From JAWUWD01 sp034112085 (GTDB taxonomy: Bacteria; Bacteroidota; Bacteroidia; Cytophagales; Cyclobacteriaceae): a stretch of 25,337 nt of DNA. Each line of letters opens with the position of its first letter. The first letter of the stretch is position 1. This document shows, piece by piece, positions 1-9,022 of this stretch. The DNA is taken from assembly GCA_034112085.1 (NCBI GenBank), contig JAWUWD010000010.1:1-25337 (forward strand), written 5' to 3'. The translations under genes and the position numbers were made by a program. The notes under the pieces were generated by a model. That model ran no database searches. It had not been told where the DNA came from and saw nothing but the letters and a program-made list of their open reading frames with translations.

Positions 1-1518
1 ATCTTTCACAATTGGCGTTTGTTTGATCCCTCCTACTGCAAGAATACAAGCATCAGGTGGATTGACTATCGCGGTGAATTCTTCTATTCCGAACATCCCC
101 AAGTTAGAAATCGTAAATGTACTCCCCTCCCAATCTGCCGGTTGAAGTTTCTTTTCTACAGCACGTTTAGCTAAGTCTTTTACTTCTGCTGAGATGTGTG
201 ACAGTGACTTATTGTCTGCGAATCTTACCACAGGAACCAATAATCCTTCATCAACCGCCACCGCCACACCAATATTGATGTGGTGATTCTTTCTCATCGT
301 ATCTCCAAGCCATGAAACATTGACATTTGGATTCTGTCTAAGTGCTGCCGCAGTCGCTTTGATGACTAGATCATTGAAAGAAATTTTTACTGGAGCTACT
401 TCGTTCATACTCTTACGAGCTTCCATAGCCTTATCCATATTGATCTCCATTGTGATATAGAAATGCGGAGCGCTAAACTTGCTTTCAGACAATCTCTTTG
501 CAATTACTTTACGCATTTGCGACACCTTCACTTCTTCAAAACTTTCTTGTCCCACTACCGCTGGTAATGCGACTGGCGTTACTGTATTTGCAGTAGGAGC
601 AGTTGATGCCTGTTGAGGTGTAAATGACTCTACGTCTCTTTTAACAATTCTTCCGTTCTCGCCTGATCCATTAATTTGACCAAGGTCGACTCCTTTATCA
701 GCAGCTAATTTTTTAGCCAAAGGTGATGCTTTCACTCTTCCATTTGAACTTGTAGTAACAGCTGGAGTACTTACTGGTTGTGCAACAGGAGCTGCTGATG
801 CGGCAACTGGTGCTACTGTTTCTTGTTTTGCTGGTGCAGCTTCTTCTGCTGGAGATGATGCTCCTTTTCGATTATGGGATTTTAGCAATGTTTCAAAATC
901 AGCACCTTTCTCTCCTACGATAGCCAAAACAGCATCTACTGCAATTGATTCGCCATCTTTAGGTCCGATGTATAATAATGTTCCATCTTCGTAGGACTCC
1001 AGTTCCATAGTAGCTTTGTCAGTTTCGACTTCTGCCATGATATCACCAGAACTCACTTCGTCTCCGACTTTGACCAACCATTGGGCAATGGTTCCCTCAG
1101 TCATTGTATCACTCATCTTAGGCATAGTCACCAGTGATGCCTTGATTCCAGAAGTATCTATGTTTTCAGAAGAAGTAGAAATTGCCTCAGTAGTAGTAGA
1201 TGTTGCCTCAACAGGAGTTTCTACAACTGCTGCAACTGGCGCTGCAGTAGATTCATTCAATAAGTGCTTAAACTCTTCGCCTTTCTTTCCAATCACTGCC
1301 AATACCCCATTAACGGGTACAATGGCTTTTTCTTCTACACCAATGTACAGTAAAACACCATCTTCATAAGATTCCAATTCCATAGTCGCCTTATCAGTCT
1401 CTACTTCAGCAAGTATATCACCTGATTCTACGGTATCTCCCACTTTTTTAATCCACGCAGCGATCACCCCTTCTTCCATGGTATCGCTCATTTTCGGCAT
1501 TCTGATCACTTCAGCCAT
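1..1518 (-). CDS. pdhC: Pyruvate dehydrogenase E2 (dihydrolipoamide acetyltransferase), 3' end cut by window
   Basis: E2 core of the cytoplasmic pyruvate dehydrogenase complex, which moves acetyl groups from E1 via lipoyl-lysine to CoA. The 506 codons visible start at an ATG at 1518. Two lipoyl domains are seen (about residues 2-80 and 127-205), each with an ETDKATME motif; the lipoylated lysines should be Lys43 and Lys168. They are joined by Ala/Thr/Ser-rich linkers. A peripheral E3-binding domain follows at about 262-297 (VKASPLAKKLA, then GSGENGRI), and the acetyltransferase domain starts near residue 325. The catalytic HxxxDG motif is expected about 20 residues beyond the window edge, so it cannot be checked. 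Two lipoyl domains and the KxSPLAKKLA linker resemble the PDH E2 of mitochondria and many Bacteroidota; 2-oxo-glutarate or branched-chain E2s usually have one lipoyl domain. A good promoter lies 41 bases upstream. Confidence 0.93.
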   Translation of the reverse strand, partial: MAEVIRMPKMSDTMEEGVIAAWIKKVGDTVESGDILAEVETDKATMELESYEDGVLLYIGVEEKAIVPVNGVLAVIGKKGEEFKHLLNESTAAPVAAVVETPVEATSTTTEAISTSSENIDTSGIKASLVTMPKMSDTMTEGTIAQWLVKVGDEVSSGDIMAEVETDKATMELESYEDGTLLYIGPKDGESIAVDAVLAIVGEKGADFETLLKSHNRKGASSPAEEAAPAKQETVAPVAASAAPVAQPVSTPAVTTSSNGRVKASPLAKKLAADKGVDLGQINGSGENGRIVKRDVESFTPQQASTAPTANTVTPVALPAVVGQESFEEVKVSQMRKVIAKRLSESKFSAPHFYITMEINMDKAMEARKSMNEVAPVKISFNDLVIKATAAALRQNPNVNVSWLGDTMRKNHHINIGVAVAVDEGLLVPVVRFADNKSLSHISAEVKDLAKRAVEKKLQPADWEGSTFTISNLGMFGIEEFTAIVNPPDACILAVGGIKQTPIVKD

Positions 1519-1558
1519 ATCTTTATATCCTAGTATTATGTAATAGACAAATTGAAAT

Positions 1559-1590
1559 CAAAAATAGAACGATTTCTGCCGATAATCAAA
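1559..1590 (-). promoter_or_regulatory. Bacteroidota-type promoter of the E2 gene
   Basis: Read on the minus strand, TTTG (1590-1587) is followed after 20 bases by TATTTTTG (1566-1559). This matches the Bacteroidota sigma-ABfr consensus TTTG-N19~20-TAnnTTTG exactly in both elements. Transcription would start near 1552, giving a leader of about 34 bases before the ATG at 1518. The rest of the 109-base spacer shows nothing else. Confidence 0.6.
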
Positions 1591-1627
1591 TAAATCGAAT
1601 GACGTTATTTGACAATTCTAATACTCA

Positions 1628-4615
1628 TTAGAAACTTATATTTCCGATTATGAATTCTAGTTTAGAGGCAGCTGGAACTCCAAAAGTATTTACAGCATTG
1701 GCATATACGAATCTAGCGCCTATTTCCAATTCTGGTAAGGAGCGCATGATATTGATATCAAAAGTCAACTCGGCACCAAAAGAGGTGTATTTCGAAGAAA
1801 TAATACGTTCTCCAAATAAATTCAAGTTTGATTGCCGTAAAAAGAAAAATTGATTATCGTCTTGACCATAGTCAAAAAAGGCGTTGAGTTTTATTCGTTT
1901 TATATTTAGAACAGGTCCAATGGATATATCAGGGTACCATATTGGAAGACTATAGTTAAACATAATAGAATTGAATTTCTTATCTGTGAAATATGAATAT
2001 CCTCTAGGTCTAAAAATTCTATTCGTAAAAGCATATAAGTCTATAGTGGAAGAAATTTCTCTACTCTGAATACCTCCTCTAATACTTATTGAATGGTGCT
2101 TCATTAATCCTGGTAAAAACACATTATACCTTAATGCTGACAAACCTCCAGAGAAATCGCCACCTATAGCGTTGAAATTTTCATATGCCAGTGAAATCCC
2201 AAATCGACTATTAATATCTCGTAAGCTTTGCTTCATTAGCTTAAAAAAACTTACCTCAAAATGATTAAAAGTAAGACCCCCATCACTCAATTCGTTTAAT
2301 CTTGCCAAACGGAATGTAGGGACCTCCAAAGTATCAATACCACCTTGGTCGTTTCTAACAAGTTCTCGACCAATTCCAGAATCTACTAATCGACCCAAAT
2401 CATCCACCCCATTTTTATAATTTGAAACCGAGGTATGCCCAATCGAATTTCCAACATTGAGCTGTGTGTGATATTTAGATTTTGTCAACAGCAATGGTAT
2501 TCTGACACCATACTCAATAGTTTGCTCATCCCAAGTAGAAGCACCATCTGTCCTGCTACCTTTTTTAAATTCAAAATCTAATATAGGGTAGAAACCTTGA
2601 TAGCTAACACGACCTACCATAGCACCATCTTGTGTATCAATGTTATAATCGTAACCCGCATAGATAGAGGTTGTACTCAATACATCTCTTGAAAACACCC
2701 CAGCCTGAACTTGATTGAGATCATCAGTATCCAAAAATGGGCCCCAACTATGCGGATTAATTAAGCCCTTCAGAGGACTGTGTTTTTCAACTTCGAACTC
2801 TTTGTTAGGCACACTATCTAGCAGATGAGAATGATTTTCTTGGTCTTCTAGCGTTTGAAAATAACCGATCTTATCCTCATTGACCTGACTTTGTGATATC
2901 CACTTACTTGGATCAAATGGGCTTCTCACAATATCCAACCCATCAACTGAATGATCGTTGTAGTAGATATTTTTTTGATCATTGGATATCGTGAAGTTAT
3001 AAGCGCCATATTTACTAGAAGTGACTTGATATCGCATACCCTTCTTAACATTTAGGGCATATATATTGTCTATCCCAGAATAGTCAGATTGAAAAATTAA
3101 ATAATCTCCGAATAGCCCAGGATTACCAATATTCTCTGTTCCAGAAGTTATCAACACCGTTTCAACTTCCGTTTCTATGTCTATGACTTGCACACTCTTC
3201 TTTTGAGACTTGTTGCTCAAAAACGTTAACTTCTCACCATCAGATGACCAACTCGGCAATGTAAGTAAGCCTTCGGTTAAGTTAACGAAGGTCTTTATGA
3301 CAGAACCGGTTTTTGAATCCAGAAGAACTAGTCGATATGTTCCGTCTTCTAATGATTCAATAGTCGCCACTTGGCGTGCATCTGGCGACAGTGACACACC
3401 GTGATACCTTGTCTTTTTAGTTAAAACTTTGAGAGTCTTAGTATCATGATTGTAGAGCTTTATCACAGAATAAGATTGATTTCTCCACCTAGGATCAAAA
3501 GCATACTCGTTCCAAGCAACGGTATTACCTGCTGCAGACATCATTCCTGAGTTATTCATCAAACCAGGTGTAAATAATTTTTCCTCTGTCCCATCTTCAG
3601 ATATCATCATGAACTGTTCGATATCGCCTATCCCTGACTTCACAACAAACATTTTTCCATTGGCCATAAAAATGGGGTTTGAGTAATCAGTAAAACCATC
3701 ATTACTTCTTTGAGTAACCGTTTCAAAAGGAGAAAGTGTAACCTCTTCCAATTGACTACTCCATTCTTCATGAAGTTCATCCATCATATCTTCATAGTTA
3801 TCCACTACGTACTTTCCTGTACTTTTTTTGAGAGCGCTAGAGAAGGCAAAAGGCATAAACGGAACTTGCCACGTCTTCTGAGTAATGTCAGAGAAGACAT
3901 TGCCATTATCAGTCTTTTTACGAATGTGTGATACCATGTGATACCCTAGCACATAGTGTCCCGGTACAAAATCCTTGTAAGATCTTACTGCCTGTTTGTG
4001 ATATTTGAATCGCTTGCCTTCTAACAAATTAGCCCTGAACACTCTATTGAATGCTGCTATTCTTCCTCTCCCACTTTGCGTGAATGCTGTTTCAGTAACC
4101 GTGGCATCTCCCTCCCAAAACCATTGAGGTGCTGCAACACTTGCCATTGCGGCCTGGGTATTTTGACCAAACAAATAATAAAAGAATTTATTGAATCCTG
4201 TACGACTTTTATTGAATTGGGCTAGATGTCTGTATTCGTGAACGGCTAGAGTATTTAGCCAGTCGTTAGTTCCTAGAAAATTGTAATCATGAGGTGCGGA
4301 AGTGAAAAATTCTGATCGTCTGGGTCCCATGGTTACAAAGCCATTAGAGACTGAAGTCTGATTTTGTAATAGAATTGTTGCTCTTCGAGTATCTGTCCCG
4401 AGTGACTTATCTACTGGATCATGAATCAATTGAAGTGTATTGGCCATCCGTTGCGCCTCACTTTCAAATCCTTTTGGAAATAATATTTTGAAGTCTTCAG
4501 TTTTGATTGACCGCCACTTGAGTCCCGTGCGGTTATTATTAAGTACAGTTGTTTGACTAAAAGCAGTCCAACTGGTCAGTATCAATAAATAAGTAATTAG
4601 TAAATTTCGAGACAT
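1628..4615 (-). CDS. Exported peptidase-like / TolB-like propeller / outer-membrane barrel protein
   Basis: A 995-residue protein with a clear signal peptide (about residues 1-20, cut after AFS-Q). Residues about 30-290 carry HEYRH at 126-130 and a WFWEGD segment with Glu168, which fits the HExxH...E pattern of gluzincin (peptidase-MA-like) zinc metallopeptidases. Residues about 300-600 contain repeated beta-propeller blades of the TolB/WD40 type (for example SPDARQVA and SSDGEKLTFLSN). From about 640 the protein is rich in alternating, aromatic strands and ends in Phe (GNISF), as expected of an outer-membrane beta-barrel. Genes of this kind in Bacteroidota are usually annotated only as TolB-like or hypothetical. 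The next gene on the same strand, a hydrolase, lies 66 bases upstream. The substrate is unknown; peptidase activity is inferred from the motif alone. Confidence 0.75.
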   Translation of the reverse strand: MSRNLLITYLLILTSWTAFSQTTVLNNNRTGLKWRSIKTEDFKILFPKGFESEAQRMANTLQLIHDPVDKSLGTDTRRATILLQNQTSVSNGFVTMGPRRSEFFTSAPHDYNFLGTNDWLNTLAVHEYRHLAQFNKSRTGFNKFFYYLFGQNTQAAMASVAAPQWFWEGDATVTETAFTQSGRGRIAAFNRVFRANLLEGKRFKYHKQAVRSYKDFVPGHYVLGYHMVSHIRKKTDNGNVFSDITQKTWQVPFMPFAFSSALKKSTGKYVVDNYEDMMDELHEEWSSQLEEVTLSPFETVTQRSNDGFTDYSNPIFMANGKMFVVKSGIGDIEQFMMISEDGTEEKLFTPGLMNNSGMMSAAGNTVAWNEYAFDPRWRNQSYSVIKLYNHDTKTLKVLTKKTRYHGVSLSPDARQVATIESLEDGTYRLVLLDSKTGSVIKTFVNLTEGLLTLPSWSSDGEKLTFLSNKSQKKSVQVIDIETEVETVLITSGTENIGNPGLFGDYLIFQSDYSGIDNIYALNVKKGMRYQVTSSKYGAYNFTISNDQKNIYYNDHSVDGLDIVRSPFDPSKWISQSQVNEDKIGYFQTLEDQENHSHLLDSVPNKEFEVEKHSPLKGLINPHSWGPFLDTDDLNQVQAGVFSRDVLSTTSIYAGYDYNIDTQDGAMVGRVSYQGFYPILDFEFKKGSRTDGASTWDEQTIEYGVRIPLLLTKSKYHTQLNVGNSIGHTSVSNYKNGVDDLGRLVDSGIGRELVRNDQGGIDTLEVPTFRLARLNELSDGGLTFNHFEVSFFKLMKQSLRDINSRFGISLAYENFNAIGGDFSGGLSALRYNVFLPGLMKHHSISIRGGIQSREISSTIDLYAFTNRIFRPRGYSYFTDKKFNSIMFNYSLPIWYPDISIGPVLNIKRIKLNAFFDYGQDDNQFFFLRQSNLNLFGERIISSKYTSFGAELTFDINIMRSLPELEIGARFVYANAVNTFGVPAASKLEFIIGNISF

Positions 4616-4681
4616 AAGATTTTTTTCAGTGTTGAAATATAATAAAAACCAATGGGTGTAAAATCATTCAGTCAAAATGAT

Positions 4682-5647
4682 CTAAAAAATATCATTCACA
4701 AATTCCATGGCCCGATCTTCCATCCAATTGATCGACAACGAAGATTTCGCAAACCCCACATGACCTCCATATTTAGGCATTTCTAAAAATACATTATCTA
4801 AATTTCTTACTTCTTCAATTGGATAACTAGCACTTGAAAACATCGGATCGTTTGCCGCATTTACAATCAAAGTTGGAACACTAATGTTCTTGAGATAATT
4901 CTTGGCACTAGCTTGGTGATAAAAGTCATCTGCATCTTTAAAGCCATGAATTGGTGCCGTAAATTTGCTCTCGAACTCGTAGAAACTATCGATTTCCTCA
5001 ACACCATCTGCATTGACCAAATCGGGATATTGAACAGCCTTTTGTCTGATTTTTGCAGATAGCTTCTTTAGAAACCTCTTGCGATAGAAACCATTGCCTT
5101 TTTCGGATAATTCTAAAGCAGTAGCCTTTAAGTCACAAGGTACTGAGAAGGTAACGGCCGCTTTTATATTACAAGGAATTGCATGTTTTTGATTCCCGAG
5201 ATAGTTAAGGATCAAACTTCCGCCCATGCTAAACCCGATCATCACAACTTCATGATATTTATTGTGAGCATTGACATGGCTTACTACCTGATTGACATCA
5301 TCAGTATCTCCATGATGATAGAGTCTGGGCTGTAAGTTTTGTTCTCCGCTGCATCCCCTACAATTATACGCCACCACATCCCAGTCTTTTTGATGGAAGT
5401 ATTTTGCGACACCTTTCATATATCCTCTATCACTACCACCCTCTAAGCCATGCAACAATAGAATTAGTCTATTATTGCCTAGCCTCAGCCAATCCAAATC
5501 AATGAAATCTTGATCTGGCGTGTTCATACGTTCTCGCACATAACTCACTCCTTCTACCTTTCGAAATATACTCGGGATGATCGTGGACAAGTGTTTATTT
5601 TTCAGCCACCATGGCGGGCGATAACTACTTTCTTCTATTAGCGGCAT
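4682..5647 (-). CDS. YheT-type alpha/beta hydrolase
   Basis: A 321-residue cytoplasmic alpha/beta-hydrolase of the YheT/EMB8-like group. The N-terminal YRPPWWLKNKHLSTIIP segment is the family hallmark. The oxyanion-side HGLEGGSDRGY lies at 66-76 and the nucleophile elbow GFSMGGS has Ser140. Asp267 (NAANDPMF) and His296 (YGGHVGF) complete the likely triad. Length and motif order are normal for the family, whose members act as esterases or lipases on uncertain substrates. The ATG at 5647 is the natural start because the family motif begins within ten residues of it. It is transcribed away from the TonB receptor gene and could be co-transcribed with the peptidase/propeller gene that follows. Confidence 0.88.
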   Translation of the reverse strand: MPLIEESSYRPPWWLKNKHLSTIIPSIFRKVEGVSYVRERMNTPDQDFIDLDWLRLGNNRLILLLHGLEGGSDRGYMKGVAKYFHQKDWDVVAYNCRGCSGEQNLQPRLYHHGDTDDVNQVVSHVNAHNKYHEVVMIGFSMGGSLILNYLGNQKHAIPCNIKAAVTFSVPCDLKATALELSEKGNGFYRKRFLKKLSAKIRQKAVQYPDLVNADGVEEIDSFYEFESKFTAPIHGFKDADDFYHQASAKNYLKNISVPTLIVNAANDPMFSSASYPIEEVRNLDNVFLEMPKYGGHVGFAKSSLSINWMEDRAMEFVNDIF

Positions 5648-5686
5648 TCTTGGTCAAATTTTTGCTTAAAATCTAACAATCTAATG

Positions 5687-5698
5687 GCTTGATCAAGC
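5687..5698. promoter_or_regulatory. Perfect 12-base palindrome between divergent genes
   Basis: GCTTGATCAAGC is a perfect 12-base palindrome in the 157-base spacer between the divergent hydrolase and TonB-receptor genes. It contains TTGATCAA, like a spacer-less FNR box, and could be an operator. A single copy is weak evidence. Confidence 0.25.
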
Positions 5699-5804
5699 AT
5701 TCAGGACAAAAAATAAATTTAACCTCATATAATTGCGTAATTCGTCCCAAAACCAACCATTTATACATATTTTCGCGTCAATTTTAGCGACTGAAAATAT
5801 TTAC

Positions 5805-8243
5805 ATGCCAAAAATATTTGGACTGATCATCTTCTACATAGCCACCGTCTCACAGCTCATAGGCCAAGATATAACGGTATTAGACAAAGCAACTTCAAAG
5901 CCAATAGCCGATGTCGTAATCTACACGATAGGTGATAATCAATCTGCAATCACCAATGGATCCGGGAAAGCGAATATTGATCAATTCGCCAAAGATGCAC
6001 TATTGAATTTTCAACACCCATCCTATCAAGAATTTAATATATCCATACAGTATTTAGATGGTTTGAAGTTTATAATCTCTCTAGATGAAAAAATCACTAA
6101 GTACAATGAAGTCGTGATCTCTGCGAATAAATGGGAACAAAACGCAACAGAAGTGCCACAGGAAATACTCTCGATCACAGCAGAAGATATTCAGTTTACC
6201 AATCCTCAAACCGCTGCTGATTTACTAAAAAATACGGGGCAAGTATTTGTGCAAAAAAGCCAACTTGGAGGTGGAAGCCCTACCCTTCGTGGATTTGCTG
6301 CGAATAGAGTTCTGATAGTCGTGGATGGCGTCAGAATGAATAATGCGATTTTTCGCAGTGGGAATCTACAGAACATAATCAATATAGATCCGAATGCACT
6401 TGAAAGTACTGAAGTAGTATTTGGACCTGGGTCAGTAATTTATGGAAGTGATGCACTAGGAGGTGTCATGGACTTCCATACTTTGAAACCAAAGTTCTCA
6501 AACTCGGATGAAGTAATCACTGAAGGCAAAGTAATGACTCGGTATGCCTCTGCCAACAATGAAAAGACTGGGCATATCAATTTAAAAATAGGTGGTAAGA
6601 AGCTCGCTTTTGCTACTGCCTTCTCTTTCAGTGATTTTGATGATTTAAAAACGGGCAGCAATTTTGACGAAGATTATCCAGGTTTTGGCAAACGGCCTAC
6701 TTATGCTGACAGAATCAATGGCTTAGATATATTGGTAAATAACCCTGATCAATCCATTCAAAGAAACTCTGGTTACCGTCAATGGAGTGCAATCAATAAG
6801 GTCAGATATAGACCAAATAATAATTTGGAATTTAGTTATGGCTTTTACTTTGCAAACACCTCTGACATCCCTAGATATGATAGACTGATCAGACCTTCCG
6901 ATGATGGTCTCAGATATGCTGAATGGCACTATGGGCCTCAAAAATGGAACATGCATCATTTTAACATCAATCTTTTCTCCCCCACTGCTCTTTATGATGA
7001 AGCCAAAATAACCATGACCTATCAGCTATTTGAAGAGAGTAGGCATGATAGAAGGTTTGGAAGAAGTACATTAAGAAATCAACGAGAACATGTTGATCTG
7101 TATACTTTAAATATAGATATGGATAAATCGCTTGGGAAGAATAGTCTTTATTACGGAATGGAATCCACTATAAATAAAGTTAATTCCGAAGCTGATATTT
7201 CGGATATCATCTTGGGCGCTACGACTACAACGTCCAGTAGATATCCTAATGGAGGGAGTGATTATAATAGTATTGCTGGTTATGCCACTTACAAGTTGAG
7301 AGTCCAAAAACAGCTGACCTTAAATACTGGCATTAGAGTTAGTCATGTCACTTTGAACGGTACTTCTACTGATCAAGAGGCACAGCTTCTTAACTTCGAC
7401 AAATTCGATCTAGCGAATAGTGCAATAAATGGCAACATTGGTCTTGCATACAATCCATCGCAAAAAACTAAAGTGAGTATGTCTCTTTCCACAGGTTTTC
7501 GATCTCCTAATATTGATGATGTAGGCAAAGTTTTTGAAATAGATGACGAAGATGGTAGCGCAATTGTTGTTGTACCCAATCCAAATCTCAAACCAGAATA
7601 TTCTTACAATGCAGAATTAGGACTTAATCACAGTTTTCATGAAAATATCAAATTTGGAATAGTAGGTTATACTACGCTTCTGGATAACGCAATAGTAAGA
7701 GGGCCCATTACAATCAATAACGAAAGTACTGCTATTATTAATGGTGAATTGAGTGAACTGCGAGCACAAGTCAATACTAGTCAGGCATACATATATGGAG
7801 GTTCGGCAAACGTAGTTTTCACCTTGCCTCATAACTTAGCATTGAGTTCTTCTTTTACAATTACTAAAGGTCTAGACAAAACAAATGACACGCCTCTGAG
7901 ACATACGACTCCAAATTTTGGTCAAACTTCATTGATGTATCAAAAAGGCAGATTTAAAGCTTCCCTTTACGCAGAGTACAATGGCAATAGATTCAGAGAG
8001 GATATTCCAAGTGGGGAAATAGATGACAAGAACTATTTATATGCCTCCCATATAAGTGACAACTCAAAAGACGGCAGTCCGGGATGGGTAACTCTAAACC
8101 TACGGACATCCTATACCATCAACGAGCATTTCTCTTTGACAGGAGCGTTAGAAAATATTTCAGACACTCACTATAGACCCTATTCAAGTGGAATAAGTGC
8201 TCCCGGAAGAAACCTAATTATTAGTCTTTTAGGAACCCTTTAA
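5805..8243 (+). CDS. TonB-dependent receptor, haem/haemoglobin-receptor-like
   Basis: An outer-membrane TonB-dependent receptor of 812 residues. I chose the ATG at 5805 over the TTG at 5733 because it puts a signal peptide (about 1-21, ending SQLIGQ) at the N-terminus. A CarboxypepD-like domain (about 22-100) is followed by the plug (LRGFAANRVLIVVDGVRMNN, then VVFGPGSVIYGSDALGGV) and a 22-strand-type barrel. FRSP at about 565 and NPNL at about 592 resemble the FRAP/NPNL loop motifs of HmuR/HemR haem receptors, so haem or a haem protein is the best guess for the cargo. Siderophore or cobalamin receptors cannot be excluded. The last residue before the stop is Leu rather than the usual Phe. No haem-handling genes stand beside it. 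Confidence 0.85.
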   Translation: MPKIFGLIIFYIATVSQLIGQDITVLDKATSKPIADVVIYTIGDNQSAITNGSGKANIDQFAKDALLNFQHPSYQEFNISIQYLDGLKFIISLDEKITKYNEVVISANKWEQNATEVPQEILSITAEDIQFTNPQTAADLLKNTGQVFVQKSQLGGGSPTLRGFAANRVLIVVDGVRMNNAIFRSGNLQNIINIDPNALESTEVVFGPGSVIYGSDALGGVMDFHTLKPKFSNSDEVITEGKVMTRYASANNEKTGHINLKIGGKKLAFATAFSFSDFDDLKTGSNFDEDYPGFGKRPTYADRINGLDILVNNPDQSIQRNSGYRQWSAINKVRYRPNNNLEFSYGFYFANTSDIPRYDRLIRPSDDGLRYAEWHYGPQKWNMHHFNINLFSPTALYDEAKITMTYQLFEESRHDRRFGRSTLRNQREHVDLYTLNIDMDKSLGKNSLYYGMESTINKVNSEADISDIILGATTTTSSRYPNGGSDYNSIAGYATYKLRVQKQLTLNTGIRVSHVTLNGTSTDQEAQLLNFDKFDLANSAINGNIGLAYNPSQKTKVSMSLSTGFRSPNIDDVGKVFEIDDEDGSAIVVVPNPNLKPEYSYNAELGLNHSFHENIKFGIVGYTTLLDNAIVRGPITINNESTAIINGELSELRAQVNTSQAYIYGGSANVVFTLPHNLALSSSFTITKGLDKTNDTPLRHTTPNFGQTSLMYQKGRFKASLYAEYNGNRFREDIPSGEIDDKNYLYASHISDNSKDGSPGWVTLNLRTSYTINEHFSLTGALENISDTHYRPYSSGISAPGRNLIISLLGTL

Positions 8244-8614
8244 TATGCTGTCGTTTCTAATTAGCGATTTGTTATTCCATATTAACTTTTAGTCTATTAC
8301 TCAATGTTGTTGGTTCATCAATTCAAGTTATTGTCTAATCAAAATCTTAAAGGTTACATAGCATAAGAGTCAAGCAAAGTCAAATCTTAAGAAGGACGAT
8401 CATTTGCAATGGCGATAATCAAGGCCTAAATAATTAGAGAGGGCAATTATTTGATCTTAATTATTGTTAATAGTCACTTAAATTTGAGTTTTTTAAACAA
8501 TAGAGCTTTTCAGAAGTTATAAGCGTAGTTCAGTAATAAAAAAAATCTCATTAACATTGTAATCTTTTATGATTTAGTGATCTATTATCTCACATTAGTT
8601 GTTTAAACAAGCAA
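8244..8614. other. AT-rich spacer without a gene
   Basis: In these 371 bases I see no ORF, no strong hairpin terminator for the receptor gene and no convincing promoter. The only clear structure is a perfect palindrome TTGTTTAAACAA at 8599-8610, four bases before the PTPS-like start codon. Confidence 0.5.
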
Positions 8615-9022
8615 ATGAAAGTAGCAGTATTTAGAAAAGAACATTTTAACTCAGCACATCGACTATTCAATCCAGATTGGAGTGATGAGAAAAATGATAA
8701 CGTATTCGGGAAATGTAACAACCCCAACTACCATGGTCACAATTATGAATTAGTGGTCAAATTAATAGGAGAGACTGATCCAGATACGGGTTATGTCTTT
8801 GATCTCAAGGAGCTCAGCGATATTATCAAGGAGCATGTCCTTAATAAGTTTGATCATAAAAATCTGAACTTAGACACTGAATATTTTAAACATCAAAACC
8901 CTACTGCTGAAAATATAGCTGTAGTGATATGGGAAATATTACGTGAACAGATTGGTCAGCAGTATGAATTGAAAATAACACTATTCGAAACCGAAAGAAA
9001 CTATGTTGAATACCCCGCATAA
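8615..9022 (+). CDS. 6-pyruvoyl-tetrahydropterin synthase / QueD family enzyme
   Basis: A 135-residue cytoplasmic pterin enzyme that should act on 7,8-dihydroneopterin triphosphate, the FolE product. Zinc ligands are His15, His40 and His42; Cys34 is the catalytic cysteine, Asp80-His81 (FDHKNLNLD) the rest of the relay, and Glu125 (FETERN) the pterin anchor. The spacing C-x5-HGH in KCNNPNYHGHNY matches animal-type PTPS more than the C-x3-HGH of typical QueD, and PTPS-specific blocks such as TENIAV-like AENIAVVIW are present. That favours 6-pyruvoyl-tetrahydropterin synthesis, but QueD activity (6-carboxy-tetrahydropterin, queuosine pathway) is possible. folE starts within its last 20 bases, so the two are very likely translated together. 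Confidence 0.9.
   Translation: MKVAVFRKEHFNSAHRLFNPDWSDEKNDNVFGKCNNPNYHGHNYELVVKLIGETDPDTGYVFDLKELSDIIKEHVLNKFDHKNLNLDTEYFKHQNPTAENIAVVIWEILREQIGQQYELKITLFETERNYVEYPA

Noticed and set aside
1016..1369. Plus-strand ORF over the E2 gene
   Set aside because: It is the antisense shadow of the lipoyl domains and linker; its Ser/Thr/Val bias comes from the E2 codons.
985..1518. Tandem DNA repeat in the E2 gene
   Set aside because: The repetition is at protein level (two lipoyl domains) with diverged codons, which is normal for this enzyme.
5733..5804. Upstream TTG start for the haem-receptor-like gene
   Set aside because: It would bury the signal peptide; the ATG at 5805 gives a normal exported protein.
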